Shown here: positions 27,419-36,346 of the stretch, in pieces
How the letters are laid out: the number at the start of each line of letters is the position of its first letter
How positions within the stretch are numbered: position 1 is the first letter of the stretch
Origin: Hymenobacter fodinae
GTDB lineage: Bacteria > Bacteroidota > Bacteroidia > Cytophagales > Hymenobacteraceae
Direction: 5' to 3'
NCBI RefSeq assembly: GCF_004745825.1
Contig: NZ_SRLA01000003.1
Span: 620,001-684,000 of the forward strand
DNA length: 64,000 bases
Made by a program: the position numbers and the translations under genes
Notes under the pieces: generated by a model
What the model saw: only the letters and a program-made list of their open reading frames with translations
Databases searched by the model: none
Told to the model about the DNA's origin: nothing

Positions 27419-28752
27419 GCGCAGCGTAGTAAGGGCCGGAACAGGTAGGAGCTTAGCGGCCGAACCAGACGCGTACTACTCAGGTGAAAGGTTGAAGCGG
27501 GCCGGGCGCAACTGCCGGTGAAGGCGTCTACGCTATCCGGCGCGGGCAGGCAGTACATGCGGCGGCGAATGACGAGAGAGGAGAGTACTGTTAGCCCTCC
27601 GATGGCAGCCAGGGCGGCCCCCAGGCCCAGCGTATCGGCCAGTATGCCCGTAAGCAAGGCGCCGATGGCGTAGCCCACGTCCCGCCAGAGGCGGAAGATG
27701 CCCACGCTGTGAGCCCGCTGGGGCAGGGGGGCATACTCGGCAATAGCTGCCAAAAAGGTGGGATATACCAGGGCCGTACCGGCCCCCAGCAGACCTGCCA
27801 GCAGTAGAAACACCGGGTAAGAAGAAGTAAACAGCATGGCCAGCAGCACCGCCCCCTGCAGCAGCATGCCCCAGAAGAGCAGGTCTTTTTTGCAGAGCCG
27901 GTCGGCCAATGGGCCGGTCACCAGCTGGCCCAGCCCCCACACGGCCGGGTACACGGCGGCCACGGTACCAATCTGGGTAAGGGTGAATCCCTTGGAAGCC
28001 AGCAGCAACGGCAGCAAACCCCAGACCATGCCGTCGTTGAGGTTGTTCACGAGGCCGGCCTGCGTGACCGAGCCCAGGTTGGGGTGGCGCCAGGTCACGT
28101 CCCAGAAGGAAAGCGGCGGCCCAGCTGAACTGCCGGCCGGAGCCTGAGCCGCTTCCAGAGCCACGTGGTGGCGCGTATCGCGCACCAGCAGAGAGCCCAG
28201 CAGGCCCAGCACCGCCAGGACGATGCCCAGATAAAAGGGATAAGGCCGCAGGCCGTACTCGGTGGCCAGCCAGCCCGAGGCAAACGCCGTAGCGGCCACG
28301 GCCAGATAGCCCGCCGACTCGTTCAGGCCCATGGCCAGCCCGCGCTGCTTGGGGCCCACCAGGTCAATCTTCATCACCACGGTGCTCGACCAGGCCAGGC
28401 CCTGATTCAGGCCCAGCAGCACGTTGGCGAAAATCACCCAGCCCCAGGAGGGAGCCCAGAGCAGCAGCAGGGGCACGGGCAAACCAATGAGCCAACCAAT
28501 AACTAGTAGGTTTCGGCGCCCCACCGTATTGGCCCAGGCCCCGGCGTAGTAGTTGGCCACGGCTTTCGTAAGCCCAAACACCACGATGAAGGAGAGAATG
28601 GCCGAGCGGGCTACTAAGTGGAATTCCTGCTCCGCCAGCCGGGGCAGAATCGTGCGCTCCAGCCCCACCATGCCCCCCACAAAGGCATTCACCAGGACCA
28701 GCAGGCTGAACTGGTGCCAGTTTTCACGCAGACCCAGACGCGGAGTAGTCAT
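27415..28752 (-). CDS. MFS transporter
   Basis: A 445-residue inner-membrane transporter with about twelve helices. The loop after helix 2 (YYAGAWANTVGRRNLLVIGWLIG) matches the MFS A-motif, as does the second-half copy VTGPLADRLCKKDLLFWG. The final 45 residues are hydrophilic, rich in Ser/Arg/Pro and look like read-through into former non-coding sequence. It is next to DsrE and rhodanese genes on the same strand; export of a sulfur compound is possible but unproven. Confidence 0.88.
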   Translation of the reverse strand: MTTPRLGLRENWHQFSLLVLVNAFVGGMVGLERTILPRLAEQEFHLVARSAILSFIVVFGLTKAVANYYAGAWANTVGRRNLLVIGWLIGLPVPLLLLWAPSWGWVIFANVLLGLNQGLAWSSTVVMKIDLVGPKQRGLAMGLNESAGYLAVAATAFASGWLATEYGLRPYPFYLGIVLAVLGLLGSLLVRDTRHHVALEAAQAPAGSSAGPPLSFWDVTWRHPNLGSVTQAGLVNNLNDGMVWGLLPLLLASKGFTLTQIGTVAAVYPAVWGLGQLVTGPLADRLCKKDLLFWGMLLQGAVLLAMLFTSSYPVFLLLAGLLGAGTALVYPTFLAAIAEYAPLPQRAHSVGIFRLWRDVGYAIGALLTGILADTLGLGAALAAIGGLTVLSSLVIRRRMYCLPAPDSVDAFTGSCARPASTFHLSSTRLVRPLSSYLFRPLLRCA

Positions 28753-28796
28753 GGCTAGTAGCTAATGGGGGGAGGAAGTATAGGAAACGTAGTTGT

Positions 28797-29270
28797 TTAG
28801 GGGTGCACGATAGCCCAGCCCTGGGCCTGGCGGATGATCAGCTCACCGTTGCCGGTGGGTACGTAGCTGATAAAGGGAAACAGCTCGTCCTTACTGATCT
28901 TGCGCTCTTTCATCGTGTTCAGGCACTGGGCCAGCAACACGCCCTGCTGTTGGAGGGCTTTTAGATCCGCCTCGTAGGGCTGGGCTTTGCGGAACACGTC
29001 CGTGCCGCCGCCGTAGGCCACCAGCTCCATCTGCAGCTTGCCCTTGAGGCGCGGGTCTTCCAGCGCGTTTTTCATGTTGCGCAGGGTCTGCTTGATGAGC
29101 TTGGGGTCGTCGCTGTCCAGCTGGTACACCACTTTGTACTCCGCTTTGTCCGCTACAGCACCTGTGAATTCGGCGGCTGGTTTACCGGCGGTCGGGGTCT
29201 GGGCCTGGGTGGTGGTAAGGCTGGCCAGCAGCAGGGCAGAGGCCGCAAGAAAGCGGAGAGGAGCGTTCAT
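28797..29270 (-). CDS. Secreted DsrE-family protein
   Basis: A 157-residue protein with an N-terminal signal peptide (FLAASALLLASLTTTQA). The mature part (YKVVYQLDSDDPKLIKQTLRN, then QMELVAYGGG and GVLLAQCLNTM) fits the DsrE/F-like fold, with one conserved-position Cys. Such proteins carry or transfer sulfane sulfur, here probably in the periplasm. It lies 17 bases after the porin gene and belongs to the sulfur-linked run. Confidence 0.85.
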   Translation of the reverse strand: MNAPLRFLAASALLLASLTTTQAQTPTAGKPAAEFTGAVADKAEYKVVYQLDSDDPKLIKQTLRNMKNALEDPRLKGKLQMELVAYGGGTDVFRKAQPYEADLKALQQQGVLLAQCLNTMKERKISKDELFPFISYVPTGNGELIIRQAQGWAIVHP

Positions 29271-29286
29271 GGCGAAGGGGAAAGGG

Positions 29287-30780
29287 TTAAAAATCGTAGT
29301 TGAGAATCAGATTCACCAGGTGCAGGTCTACTTTGTTGACTTCGTAGCGGGCCTCGCCGTAGGTGTTGCCCAGGCGGCCCTTGTACACGTAGAGCAGCTG
29401 CCCGCGCAGTCCCTTGGCCCAGCCCGGGAAAGCATAGGTCAGGGAAGCGTTCAGCTGGCGATACGAGGGCATACCGTACTTGTTGAGGCGGGTGTTTTTT
29501 ACGTCCGGCAGGTAGTAGTGGCCGTAGCCAGCTTCCGCTTTCAGGCCCGGCACTCGGGCAAAGGAGTAGCCTCCCAGCACGGCCGCCGCATCCACTCCCC
29601 CGAAGCCCTCTTCCCGCTCGCGGGGCAGAAACGTGTAGAACGGCTCCCGGCCCCACTCCCGCGGAAACAGAAAGCGCCCGGTGCGGGTGATGCGGGTGTA
29701 GTTGCCGCTCACGCTCCAGGCCCCGCGCTGGTAGCCCAGGCGGGTGCTCAGGGCATGGGCCCGGCGGCCGGGGGCGCTGTAGGCCAGCTGTGGATTCGGG
29801 TTGCCGCCAGAGCCCACCGTGCGCTGGTAGTGGTACTGCCCACCCAACGTGAGCTGGCCCATACCCAGGACCCGGCCGGTGGTCAGCTCCGCAAAGCTGG
29901 CGTTGAACAGGTTGTCAGCGTAGTAGTTCCAAACTTGGGCTGTGGTACGCGCACCTACCTGCCGGTTGACGCCCACAATCCCTAGCCCCCGGCTGTGCAG
30001 GTTGCCCGCGTACAGGGCCCGCTGACCGGCTTCCGTTACACCCGCCGGGTACAGGCCCACGGAGCCGCCTACTGAGGTCCAGTCGGTGGTGGAGCGCACG
30101 GCCAAGCCGGTTAACCAGCCCGCGGAGAGGGTGGTGCGGGGAAGCTCCCGCAGCTCCAGCCACAGCCCTTCGGCGTAGTTGGGGCTCAGGCGGCCGTCCT
30201 GGGGGTTGAGCAGCGGGGTAGTGAGCAACTGCCGGCCCAGCGTGAGGGTGGACTGCCGCCAGCGGTAGCGCAGAAACAGCTCCTCGGCCCGCCCGGTGAG
30301 CCGGCGCCGGCCGGGGTTCGTCACATCAAACAACCCCACCTCGTAGCGGCTCACGGCGCCGGTCAGCGAGTCCGGCGTCGCCAAGTCATTGGAGGCCAGA
30401 TTGGCCCAGAAAAAGCCGCCCACGCCCACCTGCAGTCCGTGGAAAGAGGCCGTTTCAAAGCGGGCCCCGGCTCCCAGGCCCTGGGCGTAGTAGTCGGGGT
30501 AACGGCCCTGGTTCAGGGTGGCCATCGTGTAGCTGCGCACCCGCCCGTGCCAGCGTCCCCGGCGGAAAGCATCCGGCAGGGAGCGGGCCCGCACCGTATC
30601 CGGCGCCGTCGGCGCCGGGTAGGGTGGCAGCTGCGTGCGCCCCGTTACCGGCCGGGTCAGGGCCGGCTCGGCGTGTTGCGCCCAGGCCGCCGCCGGCAGC
30701 AGCAGGCTGGCCACCAGCAGGCGCAGGAAGCGCGGCAGCGCGGACGACTTATTTGGCTTTGGCCAGTTGCGGGTGGGCAT
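29287..30780 (-). CDS. OprD-like outer-membrane porin
   Basis: A 497-residue outer-membrane barrel protein. A signal sequence (LLVASLLLPAAAWAQ) is followed by Arg/Gly/Tyr-rich beta-strand segments and ends LVNLILNYDF, with the terminal aromatic residue expected for barrel assembly. The GRVRSYTMATLNQG and GARFETASFHGLQVGVGG segments resemble OprD-family porins. The gene start overlaps the cytochrome stop by 32 bases. It may admit a sulfur substrate such as thiosulfate or tetrathionate to the periplasm (inference from context). Confidence 0.78.
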   Translation of the reverse strand: MPTRNWPKPNKSSALPRFLRLLVASLLLPAAAWAQHAEPALTRPVTGRTQLPPYPAPTAPDTVRARSLPDAFRRGRWHGRVRSYTMATLNQGRYPDYYAQGLGAGARFETASFHGLQVGVGGFFWANLASNDLATPDSLTGAVSRYEVGLFDVTNPGRRRLTGRAEELFLRYRWRQSTLTLGRQLLTTPLLNPQDGRLSPNYAEGLWLELRELPRTTLSAGWLTGLAVRSTTDWTSVGGSVGLYPAGVTEAGQRALYAGNLHSRGLGIVGVNRQVGARTTAQVWNYYADNLFNASFAELTTGRVLGMGQLTLGGQYHYQRTVGSGGNPNPQLAYSAPGRRAHALSTRLGYQRGAWSVSGNYTRITRTGRFLFPREWGREPFYTFLPREREEGFGGVDAAAVLGGYSFARVPGLKAEAGYGHYYLPDVKNTRLNKYGMPSYRQLNASLTYAFPGWAKGLRGQLLYVYKGRLGNTYGEARYEVNKVDLHLVNLILNYDF

Positions 30781-31801
30781 CTTCGATGGGCTGGTAGGGC
30801 CCGTATTTGTGCTGGCGCTCCGAGAAGGAGTCCGTATAGGGCCCGAAGGGATGATCGACGGGCTTTTTGCTGATATCGGGCCAGTCCCGGGGCGTGTGCA
30901 GGTGCGGCCGGGGCTGGGAGTTGACGAAGGCGGCCACGTCCCAGGCCTGCGCGTCGGTGAGCTGGGGGTGGTCGAAGGCCGCGCCGAAGGGCATGGCGGC
31001 CTTCACGTACTTGGCCAGGTTTGTGACGCGGTACAGGCCCGCCCCGTCGTTGTAGCTGCGCTTGCCCCAAAGCGGCGGGTACTGGTACTCGCGCCCGTCG
31101 GCCAGCTGCTTGCCTTCCCCGTGGGGGCCGTGGCAGCTCTGGCACTTGGCGGCAAACACGGCCTTTCCTATTACCGGGTCGGCGGCGCGTGGCAGGTAAG
31201 CCAGCTTTGTGAACCCGGTACCATACACTTTTTTCCCTTTAGGAATGTCGTGGCCCAGCCAGTTGATGTAGGCCACGATGGCGCGCATCTCCCGGCTGCT
31301 GTCGGCCAGGGCCCGGCCGTTGAGGCTGCGCTCCAGGCAATCGTTCACCCGCATCTGCGTCGTGACCATCGTGCCCGAGCGGGCCCGCAGCTTGGGGTAG
31401 GTGGCGGCCACGGCCAGGTAGTTGTTGGCAAAGCCCTTGGTGCCCGCATCCAGGTGACAGTTCTGGCAGTTCATGCCGTTGGTCAGGTGCGCTACCGAGC
31501 CCTGCGGCCCCAGATAGCGGGCAGTGTGGGCAATCAGGTCGCGGCCGTAGCGGATCTGCCGGCCGGCGGCGGTGCGGGGAAGGGTCGCCGTGTCGGGGGC
31601 GGCCGTGGCCGGGCGGTGGTAGCTGCCGGAAGGGGGCGGCCCCTCGTTGGCTTCGGCCACCGGGGCCGGCGGGGGCGGGCTGGCCGGGCCGTACAGCTGG
31701 GTCAGCACCACCACCACGACCAACACCAGCGCAGACGTCAGCAGCAGCAGGATGCGCACCAGCTGGGGCAGCCGGGCAACGGAATCAGACGGTGTTTCCA
31801 T
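30749..31801 (-). CDS. TsdA-like dihaem cytochrome c
   Basis: A 350-residue protein with an N-terminal membrane anchor (ILLLLTSALVLVVVVVL) and two haem motifs: CQNCH and CQSCH. The segments YPKLRARSG and RVNDCLERSLNG match thiosulfate dehydrogenase/tetrathionate reductase TsdA, in which a Cys at this place ligates the active haem. It would interconvert thiosulfate and tetrathionate in the periplasm. It overlaps the porin gene and lies between the YeeE/YedE half and DsrE. The TsdA assignment is by motif, not by alignment. Confidence 0.8.
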   Translation of the reverse strand: METPSDSVARLPQLVRILLLLTSALVLVVVVVLTQLYGPASPPPPAPVAEANEGPPPSGSYHRPATAAPDTATLPRTAAGRQIRYGRDLIAHTARYLGPQGSVAHLTNGMNCQNCHLDAGTKGFANNYLAVAATYPKLRARSGTMVTTQMRVNDCLERSLNGRALADSSREMRAIVAYINWLGHDIPKGKKVYGTGFTKLAYLPRAADPVIGKAVFAAKCQSCHGPHGEGKQLADGREYQYPPLWGKRSYNDGAGLYRVTNLAKYVKAAMPFGAAFDHPQLTDAQAWDVAAFVNSQPRPHLHTPRDWPDISKKPVDHPFGPYTDSFSERQHKYGPYQPIEDAHPQLAKAK

Positions 31802-31837
31802 GGCAGCGTAGCGAAGGCGGGCACCGATGCCCGGCAG

Positions 31838-32248
31838 TTAGTGAGGCAGCTTTTCGCGCAGGGCGCTGTAGGTCCAGGTGCCGGCCAGGGCCGCGAGTAT
31901 CAGCACGGCCGCGCCGGCCACGCCGCTGCCCAACTGGGCGAACATCGGGCCGGGGCAGGCGCCGGTTAGGGCCCAGCCCAGGCCGAAGATGGTGCCCCCG
32001 ATCCAGGTGCCGTGGTTGTACTTCTTGTCGGCAATGCTGATTTCCTCGCCGTTGATGGTCTTCAGGCGGTTGCGCTTGATGAGCTGAATGGAAATCAGGC
32101 CGACTACAATGGCTGAGCCGATGATGCCGTACATGTGGAAGCTCTGGAAGCGGAACATCTCCTGGATGCGCCACCAGCTCACCACTTCGCTTTTCGTAAG
32201 AACAATGCCGAACAACACGCCCAGCACCAGGTATTTCAGGTTTTTCAT
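31838..32248 (-). CDS. YeeE/YedE sulfur-transport family half (PmpB-like)
   Basis: A 136-residue membrane protein with about four helices and the motif GWALTGACPGPMFAQLGSG, the Cys-containing pore motif of the second half of YeeE/TsuA-type thiosulfate importers. The companion half is encoded at 32918-33478, with a methyltransferase gene between them. Split pairs of this kind (PmpA/PmpB) are known in bacteria. It probably moves thiosulfate or a persulfide-like compound across the inner membrane. Confidence 0.85.
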   Translation of the reverse strand: MKNLKYLVLGVLFGIVLTKSEVVSWWRIQEMFRFQSFHMYGIIGSAIVVGLISIQLIKRNRLKTINGEEISIADKKYNHGTWIGGTIFGLGWALTGACPGPMFAQLGSGVAGAAVLILAALAGTWTYSALREKLPH

Positions 32249-32269
32249 GTCAGGTAACAGAAGTAGAGG

Positions 32270-32893
32270 TTAGGCGCGCGTGGCCAGCAGGCGCACGACA
32301 TTGGCCGGGCCGGAGTGGAAGCTGCCCTCGTGCAGAACGACGCCCAACTCGTGGTTTTCCTGCACCGTCAGCCCAGCAAAGTCCTGGGCCAAGGTGTCGG
32401 GGTCGTAGAGCAGTTCGGCCGATTGTGGGCCGCCGGAGGGCAAGCCCAGCTGGCGGGGACTGAAGGCTTCCAGAATCAAGTGTCCCCCGGATGCTAGGCT
32501 TTGGGCCGCGGCCGCGTGCACGGCCCAGCGGGCCACGGGCGGCAGGTGGGCATAGATCAGGCCGATGGCATCGTAGCCGCCGGGCTGCTGCCAGCGCAGA
32601 CTGGTCACATCGTCCACCTGGTAGTCTAGGTGCACGCCCTGGGATACGGCCAGGCGTTGGGCCTTGGCGCGGGCCTCATCGCTGAAGTCCACCGCCGTTA
32701 CCTGCCACCCGCGCCGGGCGGCGTACACGGCGTTGCGTCCTTCGCCTTCGGCCAGCAGCAGCAGGCGGCCAGGCGGCAGCTTATCCAGTTGCTGGCGGAA
32801 GTAGGTGTTGGGCTCGGTGCCGTAGGCATACGCCTCGCTTTCGTAGCGGGCGTCCCAGAACTCGGCGGCCGCGGATTGGGAAGCAGTGTTCAT
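32270..32893 (-). CDS. Class I SAM-dependent methyltransferase
   Basis: A 207-residue cytoplasmic methyltransferase. Motif I is LLLLAEGEGRNAVYAARRG, and motif II ends VTAVDFSDEA. The N-terminus FWDARYESEAYAYGTEPNTYF is typical of TehB-like/thiopurine-type class I enzymes. Its place between the two YeeE/YedE halves suggests methylation of a thiol or other sulfur compound, but this is inference. Gene spacing is 21-24 bases on both sides, consistent with one operon. Confidence 0.85.
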   Translation of the reverse strand: MNTASQSAAAEFWDARYESEAYAYGTEPNTYFRQQLDKLPPGRLLLLAEGEGRNAVYAARRGWQVTAVDFSDEARAKAQRLAVSQGVHLDYQVDDVTSLRWQQPGGYDAIGLIYAHLPPVARWAVHAAAAQSLASGGHLILEAFSPRQLGLPSGGPQSAELLYDPDTLAQDFAGLTVQENHELGVVLHEGSFHSGPANVVRLLATRA

Positions 32894-32917
32894 GGCGGGT
32901 GGGGTAGCAGTACTGGG

Positions 32918-33478
32918 CTAAAACATCATTGGGTAGAACACCCACGTCATGAGCAGACCGCCCACGAAGAAGCCAATGACGGCCACCAGCGACACCCACT
33001 GCAGGTTGGACAGACCCGAAATGGCATGGCCCGAGGTGCAGCCCCCGGCGTAGCGGGTGCCGAAGCCGACCAGGAAACCGCCCAGCACCAGGAATACCCA
33101 GCCTTTCCAGTTCGAGAGGTTCTCCAGAGCAAACAGCTCCTTGGGCAATAGCCCCGAGAAGTCGGTCAGGTGCATCTGCGCTTTCAGGTCGCGCACGGTT
33201 TCCGGGGAAATGGCAATCGTATCGGCGTGGCCCATGAGCTGGTAGCCGATAAAGCCGCCGATGCCGATGCCCAGCACAAAAAACAGGTTCCAGAGTTCGG
33301 CCCGCCAGTTGTAGGTCAGGAAGGGAATACCGGCGGGCACGCAGGCGGCGCACACGTGGCGCAGCGAGGAACTGATGCCCAGGGCCTTATTGCCGATGAG
33401 CAGCAGGGCGGGCACGGTCAGGCCGATCAGTGGGCCGGCCACGTACCAGGGCCAGGGCTGGCGAAGTAATTCAAGCAT
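32918..33478 (-). CDS. YeeE/YedE sulfur-transport family half (PmpA-like)
   Basis: A 186-residue inner-membrane protein with four to five helices. The signature [20 protein letters not shown] contains the CxSGH motif that carries the conserved Cys of YeeE/TsuA transporters. Together with the shorter half at 31838-32248 it should form the full transporter. It is preceded by the rhodanese gene on the same strand. Confidence 0.88.
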   Translation of the reverse strand: MLELLRQPWPWYVAGPLIGLTVPALLLIGNKALGISSSLRHVCAACVPAGIPFLTYNWRAELWNLFFVLGIGIGGFIGYQLMGHADTIAISPETVRDLKAQMHLTDFSGLLPKELFALENLSNWKGWVFLVLGGFLVGFGTRYAGGCTSGHAISGLSNLQWVSLVAVIGFFVGGLLMTWVFYPMMF

Positions 33479-33571
33479 GAAGTCAGAAGGTCAGGAGTAT
33501 GGACATCCGGCCCGCCCGCCGCAGCGGCCGGCCGGAATTCTTGCTAAACAGGAAGGGAAAATGGATGCGGG

Positions 33572-33946
33572 TTAGCGAACCAGCTTTTCGGGCCAGTCCA
33601 GCACGCCACCCAGCAGGTTCGACACGTGCGCAAAGCCGCTTTTGGTCAGCTGCCCGGCGGCGTTAGCCGAGCGGGCGCCGCTGCGGCAGTACACGTAGGT
33701 GGGCTTGGTTTTATCCAGAGCCGCCACGCGCTGGGCGAAGTCGGGCGCGGTGACGTCGATGTTCACGGCCCCGGGCAGGTGGCCACCGGCAAACTCGTCG
33801 GGGCGGCGCACGTCCAGCAGCACCGCGCCGGGCTGGCGCAGGGCCGCGGAGAATTGAGCAGGGGTGAGGTTTTTATAGGCGGGCGTAGCGCCTTGAAAGA
33901 AATTCAGCATGGCCAAGAGGGGAAGAAGCAACGTGAGCGAAGGCAT
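33572..33946 (-). CDS. Exported single-domain rhodanese
   Basis: A 124-residue protein with a short N-terminal hydrophobic leader ([16 protein letters not shown]) followed by one rhodanese domain. The active-site loop is [12 protein letters not shown] with the catalytic Cys in place. It would transfer sulfane sulfur, probably at the periplasmic face. The spacing to the flanking YeeE/YedE half and MBL-rhodanese genes (94 and 66 bases) is wider than elsewhere in the run. Confidence 0.9.
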   Translation of the reverse strand: MPSLTLLLPLLAMLNFFQGATPAYKNLTPAQFSAALRQPGAVLLDVRRPDEFAGGHLPGAVNIDVTAPDFAQRVAALDKTKPTYVYCRSGARSANAAGQLTKSGFAHVSNLLGGVLDWPEKLVR

Positions 33947-34012
33947 AGGATAAGGCCGTCAGGCAACCGGAGAGCCCGCCTGCAGGGCGGCTCCCCGGTC
34001 GGCCGTTGGGAA

Positions 34013-35368
34013 TTAGTGCTGGGCGGAGGCGGACTGGAAAGACTTGACGGCCTCGCTCAGGTCGAGCACTTCCGTACCGGGCAGGGCATCGGCCACGATG
34101 CTGGAGCCCGCGGCCGAGCGGTAGCCGCCGGCGCAGTGCACTACCACGGGCTTATCGGTGGGGATTTCCTGGGCCCGCTCCCGCAGCTCGGGCAGCGGAA
34201 TGTTGAGCGCGTCCGCAAAAATGGGCTCGTCGCGGTGCTCGGTGGCGTTGCGGATGTCCACAATGGTGTACTGCTCGGGATGCTGGCGGAACTGCTCCAC
34301 ATCCAGCTTCGGTAGCTTCGCCTCAGAAGATGGCGAGCCGACCAATGCCCCCTTGATCAGGGCCTCGTAGCCGATTTTGGCCGTTTTCCGGATCAGGTCT
34401 TCCAGGGTCGCCTCGTCGGCTGCCCCCAGGTAGAACGGCTCTTCCGGCCCCACGATGGAACCCAGCCAGGTTTCGAACTTGCCGCCCTGCTGGATATTAA
34501 TGGCGCCGTCCATGTGGCCCTGCTTGAACTCTGCTTCGGGTCGGGTATCAACTAGGATGGTACCGGCTTCCAGAGCCGTGCCGGCAGCCAGGCGGTTCAC
34601 TTTCTGCACGCTCGGCTTGTAATCGGGCGCACCGGCTTTGTTCAGGGCCACGTCGTAGCCGAAGTATTTCGGGATGAAGGGCTGGTCAGCGAGCAGCTCT
34701 TTCACGAACTCCTCTTCACTCATTTCCCGCAGCATAGGGTTGCCGAATTTCTCGTCGGCGATGGTGCTGCTGTTAGCGCCGCTGAGTGCCTTGCCGCAAA
34801 GGCTGCCCGCGCCGTGGGCGGGATAGACTAGCACCTCACCGGCCAGGGGCATCAGCTTGTCGCGCAGGGAGTGGTACATCTGCCGGGCCAGTTCCTCGCG
34901 CTTGGCCGTCATGTTGCCGGCTTTTTCGCGCAGGTCGGGCCGGCCCACGTCCCCGATGAACAGCGTATCACCGGTAAACACGGCTTCGTCCTGGCCCTCG
35001 CGGCTCACGACGATGCTGATGGAGTCGGGCGAGTGGCCCGGCGTGTTCAGGGCGCGGAAGGTCAGTTTGCCCACCGTGAAGGAATGGCCTTCATCGAAAG
35101 CTTCGTGGGTATAATCAGCTCCCAGCAGCTTGCTCACGCGGATGGTGGCTCCGGTGGTCTGGGCTATTTCCAGGTGGCTGCTCACAAAGTCAGCGTGGGG
35201 GTGGGTTTCGATAACGCTGACGATTTTCGCGTCGTTCGCCTTGGCGTAGTCATAGTAGGGCTGCGGGTCGCGGGCGGGGTCGATGAGCACGATTTCGCGG
35301 GCGCACTCGCTGAGAATAGCGTAGGAAAAGTGGGCCAAGCCCTTGTCTTCAAACTGTTCGATTTTCAT
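34013..35368 (-). CDS. MBL-fold hydrolase with two rhodanese domains
   Basis: A 451-residue cytoplasmic enzyme of the persulfide dioxygenase/MBL-rhodanese type. The metal site is ETHPHADF with later GHSPDS, GDTLFIGDVGRPDL and YPAHGAG. The first rhodanese-like domain (about residues 260-350) has YLGAADE where the active loop belongs and no Cys, so it is probably inactive. The second (about 365-451) has VHCAGGYRSAAG with the Cys. The ATG at 35368 is preferred over a TTG two codons upstream. It probably oxidises glutathione-type or other persulfides. Confidence 0.9.
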   Translation of the reverse strand: MKIEQFEDKGLAHFSYAILSECAREIVLIDPARDPQPYYDYAKANDAKIVSVIETHPHADFVSSHLEIAQTTGATIRVSKLLGADYTHEAFDEGHSFTVGKLTFRALNTPGHSPDSISIVVSREGQDEAVFTGDTLFIGDVGRPDLREKAGNMTAKREELARQMYHSLRDKLMPLAGEVLVYPAHGAGSLCGKALSGANSSTIADEKFGNPMLREMSEEEFVKELLADQPFIPKYFGYDVALNKAGAPDYKPSVQKVNRLAAGTALEAGTILVDTRPEAEFKQGHMDGAINIQQGGKFETWLGSIVGPEEPFYLGAADEATLEDLIRKTAKIGYEALIKGALVGSPSSEAKLPKLDVEQFRQHPEQYTIVDIRNATEHRDEPIFADALNIPLPELRERAQEIPTDKPVVVHCAGGYRSAAGSSIVADALPGTEVLDLSEAVKSFQSASAQH

Positions 35369-35459
35369 GACCAAAAGTGGTTGGGAGGTGAGTGGAAGCG
35401 GAAAAACTAAAAGAGAGGTAAACCGGGAAACGAGAACTACCGGGATAAGAGCCAGCTGC

Positions 35460-36275
35460 TTAGTGGGTGAATACCAGCTCGCGCAGTAGAATGAAGGTGC
35501 CCATGGCTAGGGTGAACCAGCCGAAGGCCGGCTTGAGCTTGGCCCCGGGAATGAAGCGGGCCAGGTAGGTGCCCAGCACGATGCCCGCCAAGGCAAAGGC
35601 CAGGAAGCCGAGCAGGAAGGTCCAAGCAATGGGGGTGCCGGCGCTCAAATCGCCGGTAAAACCGATGAGGGAGTTCAGGGCAATGATGGCCAGGGAGGTG
35701 CCCACGGCCAACTTCATGGGCAGGCGGGCGCCCAGCACCAGGGCCGGAATAATCAGGAAGCCGCCGCCGGCGCCCACGAAGCCCGTGAGCGTGCCCACCA
35801 CCAGGCCAATGCCCAGAATCAGCGGGTAGTTAAAGGCGTACTTCTGGTGCAGCTCTTCGTCGAGCACTTCCTCGGCCTGCTTGCTGCGGATCATCGACGT
35901 AGCGGCCACGACCATGAGCACTGCGAAGGCCACCAGCACCAGCAGGTCCTTGGTGAAGACAATGCTGCCCAGGGTAAAGAGCTCGTGCGGGATGGCGGGC
36001 ATCAGCAGCTTGCGCACGGCAAACACGGCCAGCAGCGAGGGAATCAAAAAGACAATGGCCGTCTTCAATGACACGAGTCCCTTGCGGAAATAACCCGAGG
36101 CGCCCACTACGGAGGTGGAGCCTACTACGAAGAGCGAGTAAGCCGTGCTCAGCACCGGGCTTACGCCCATCAGGTACACCAGTACCGGCACGGTGAGGAT
36201 AGAGCCGCCCCCGCCCATAATGCCCAGAGAAAGACCGATGAATATAGCCGCGAAGTAGCCGACGATGTGCAACAT
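35460..36275 (-). CDS. TauE/SafE (TSUP) family sulfite exporter
   Basis: A 271-residue inner-membrane protein with about eight helices. The motifs [19 protein letters not shown] and [22 protein letters not shown] are the two repeated signatures of the TSUP family. It probably exports sulfite or a related anion produced by persulfide oxidation. It is the first gene after the ArsR regulator, and a palindromic operator candidate lies 27 bases upstream of its start. Confidence 0.92.
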   Translation of the reverse strand: MLHIVGYFAAIFIGLSLGIMGGGGSILTVPVLVYLMGVSPVLSTAYSLFVVGSTSVVGASGYFRKGLVSLKTAIVFLIPSLLAVFAVRKLLMPAIPHELFTLGSIVFTKDLLVLVAFAVLMVVAATSMIRSKQAEEVLDEELHQKYAFNYPLILGIGLVVGTLTGFVGAGGGFLIIPALVLGARLPMKLAVGTSLAIIALNSLIGFTGDLSAGTPIAWTFLLGFLAFALAGIVLGTYLARFIPGAKLKPAFGWFTLAMGTFILLRELVFTH

Positions 36276-36301
36276 GGATGAACGGGTGAACGTATGTAGT
36301 T

Positions 36302-36317
36302 ATGAAAAGTTGTTCAT
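36302..36317. promoter_or_regulatory. Candidate ArsR operator upstream of TSUP gene
   Basis: ATGAAAAGTTGTTCAT is a perfect 5-6-5 inverted repeat. It matches 13 of 16 positions in the site upstream of the ArsR gene itself and shares both arms with a third copy before the TlpA-like gene. Position just before the exporter start fits a repressor site. Confidence 0.6.
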
Positions 36318-36346
36318 GCGTTTTGGCAAAAAAAAGGCTGGTTCCC

